Shown in pieces: positions 53,050 through 53,950 of a stretch of DNA of 53,950 nucleotides (within the stretch, counting starts at the first letter, position 1; each line of letters starts with the position of its first letter). Position numbers and translations under genes: made by a program. Origin of the DNA: Candidatus Poribacteria bacterium (lineage in GTDB: Bacteria; Poribacteria; WGA-4E; WGA-3G); assembly GCA_022827885.1 (NCBI GenBank), contig JAJEIP010000076.1:1-53950 (forward strand), in the 5' to 3' direction. The notes beneath the pieces are model-generated. The model made no database searches. It saw nothing but the letters and a program-made list of their open reading frames with translations, and was not told where the DNA came from.

Positions 53050-53950
53050 ATGGAGATTCTTCAATATGCACCCGATATGCAAGCATCTTTAACCCAATTT
53101 TACAACCGTATGACCGCCAACGTGCCGAAGTGCTATCCCGTAAAGGAGGAAGAATTTGCTGCGGCGATACGCGGGGTTACCACCGGTAAAGCCGATAAGA
53201 AGGAGGGGGGACTCGACTCCGAAACTGCCTTTGTTGCAGTGGTGAACGGGACTGTGCAGGCGTTTATTCACGTCGGTATCGGTCAAGTTGGAGAGAATAG
53301 AGAGGAGGACATAGGCGTTATTCGGTTTATGGGCTATGAACGCGGTGCCCGACGCGTTGGGCAAGCCGTGCTTGAAGAGGCGGAGGCACATCTGAAAACG
53401 TTTAACGTTTCCCGAATTTTCGCTTACCCACAAGATTGCCGATACCGCTTTTATCATTTTGCACACGCCTATCTATCGGACGCGCTGGATCAGGTTCAAG
53501 GGCTCCTCGGATTCAACGGATACCATCGTTCTGAAGGCGAGGTCTTTTTGGATTGGGAAGATTATTCCGTTACACCCGTCCCCTCGGGTCTACCGGTAAC
53601 GCTTTCTATCGAGTGGCAAGACGGACGCGGAGAGTTTCCGAACTGCACTGTGCTTGCCCACCAAAACGGTGAACAGGTTGGCATCTGTGAATCCATCTGC
53701 GGGGGTGAGTTCTCAAGCCACGCCGACGCGCAAACTTGGCTGCATACCGTTTGGCTCGGTATTGAGGACGATTTTCAGGGGCAAGGTTTAGGGCGTTACC
53801 TGCTCCAATACGCGCTGCAAGAGATGAAAAAAATCGGATACCGGCACGCAGCGATCAGTACTGCCTGGGATAACCACCGAGCGTTTCTCTTTTATGGCAA
53901 CTGCGGGTATCGGACCGTAGATTGGACTTACGAGTTTGTCAAAAACCTCT
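53050..53950 (+). CDS. Tandem double-GNAT acetyltransferase, 3' end outside the window
   Basis: The frame stays open from 53050 to the window end (300 codons). The first GNAT-like half includes AFVAVVNGTVQAFIHVGIG and a degraded motif A. The second half has WLGIEDDFQGQGLGRYLLQ as a clear acetyl-CoA motif A, with RAFLFYGNCGYRTVDW as motif B. AGGAGG at 53039-53044 lies five bases before ATG at 53050, and the gene follows the metalloprotease stop by nine bases. Substrate unknown; only the last part is missing. Confidence 0.8.
   Translation, partial: MEILQYAPDMQASLTQFYNRMTANVPKCYPVKEEEFAAAIRGVTTGKADKKEGGLDSETAFVAVVNGTVQAFIHVGIGQVGENREEDIGVIRFMGYERGARRVGQAVLEEAEAHLKTFNVSRIFAYPQDCRYRFYHFAHAYLSDALDQVQGLLGFNGYHRSEGEVFLDWEDYSVTPVPSGLPVTLSIEWQDGRGEFPNCTVLAHQNGEQVGICESICGGEFSSHADAQTWLHTVWLGIEDDFQGQGLGRYLLQYALQEMKKIGYRHAAISTAWDNHRAFLFYGNCGYRTVDWTYEFVKNL

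Overview
The window is a gene-dense bacterial chromosome segment, with no plasmid, phage, rRNA, tRNA or CRISPR signal. The gene content suggests a Candidatus Poribacteria-type or Planctomycetes-like organism: three phytanoyl-CoA dioxygenase (PhyH) proteins, a CehA/McbA metallohydrolase, two DUF5916 outer-membrane proteins, a mandelate-racemase family enzyme, a DHDPS-like aldolase, a LamG protein, a sulfotransferase, a DUF4953-type metzincin and very long fused ECF sigma factors. This placement is inferred from gene content only. TGA is used as a normal stop codon, so the code is the standard bacterial one.

Layout. 0.2-2.9 kb: an ABC-2 exporter operon (two permeases, then ATPase). 3.0-5.2 kb: an ECF sigma factor fused through a membrane helix to a thioredoxin-fold domain. 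5.4-13.9 kb: a leftward run of VOC protein, HAD hydrolase, two PhyH proteins, CehA-like hydrolase, GNAT, MTA/SAH nucleosidase and RsgA. 14-17 kb: a Gfo/Idh/MocA oxidoreductase facing a secreted propeller protein. 17.7-20.7 kb: a second membrane-anchored ECF sigma, this one fused to an Asp-box propeller. 20.9-25.8 kb: a DUF5916 protein and a second ABC-2 exporter (ATPase, then two permeases). 26-34.4 kb: a leftward run of small-molecule enzymes, including an adenosine deaminase interrupted by one TGA codon, a truncated nucleoside-kinase-like fragment and a GNAT remnant. 34.8-41.1 kb: rightward LamG protein, a heterodimeric ABC exporter pair bracketed by copies of a roughly 90-bp repeat, and a glycosidase-like propeller. 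41.1-42.9 kb: a lipoprotein serine protease with TPRs, preceded by a coupled 57-aa secreted-peptide gene. 43-48 kb: a second DUF5916 protein, a retropepsin-like protease, a GNAT and a SAF-domain oxidoreductase. 48-54 kb: a medium-chain dehydrogenase, a third PhyH, a Uma2 remnant, a zinc metalloprotease and a double-GNAT gene that runs off the end.

The most unusual system is the pair of membrane-anchored ECF sigma factors. They share a gap-free N-terminal module of about 285 residues (sigma2, sigma4, linker, membrane helix, juxtamembrane segment). Their C-terminal domains are unrelated, and in one of them the thioredoxin fold has lost both catalytic cysteines. This looks like a family of one-protein signal-to-transcription devices with exchangeable sensor domains. 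Other points of note are the small coupled gene at 42679-42852, the repeats around the ABC pair, the TGA in the deaminase, and several gene remnants that indicate ongoing gene decay.
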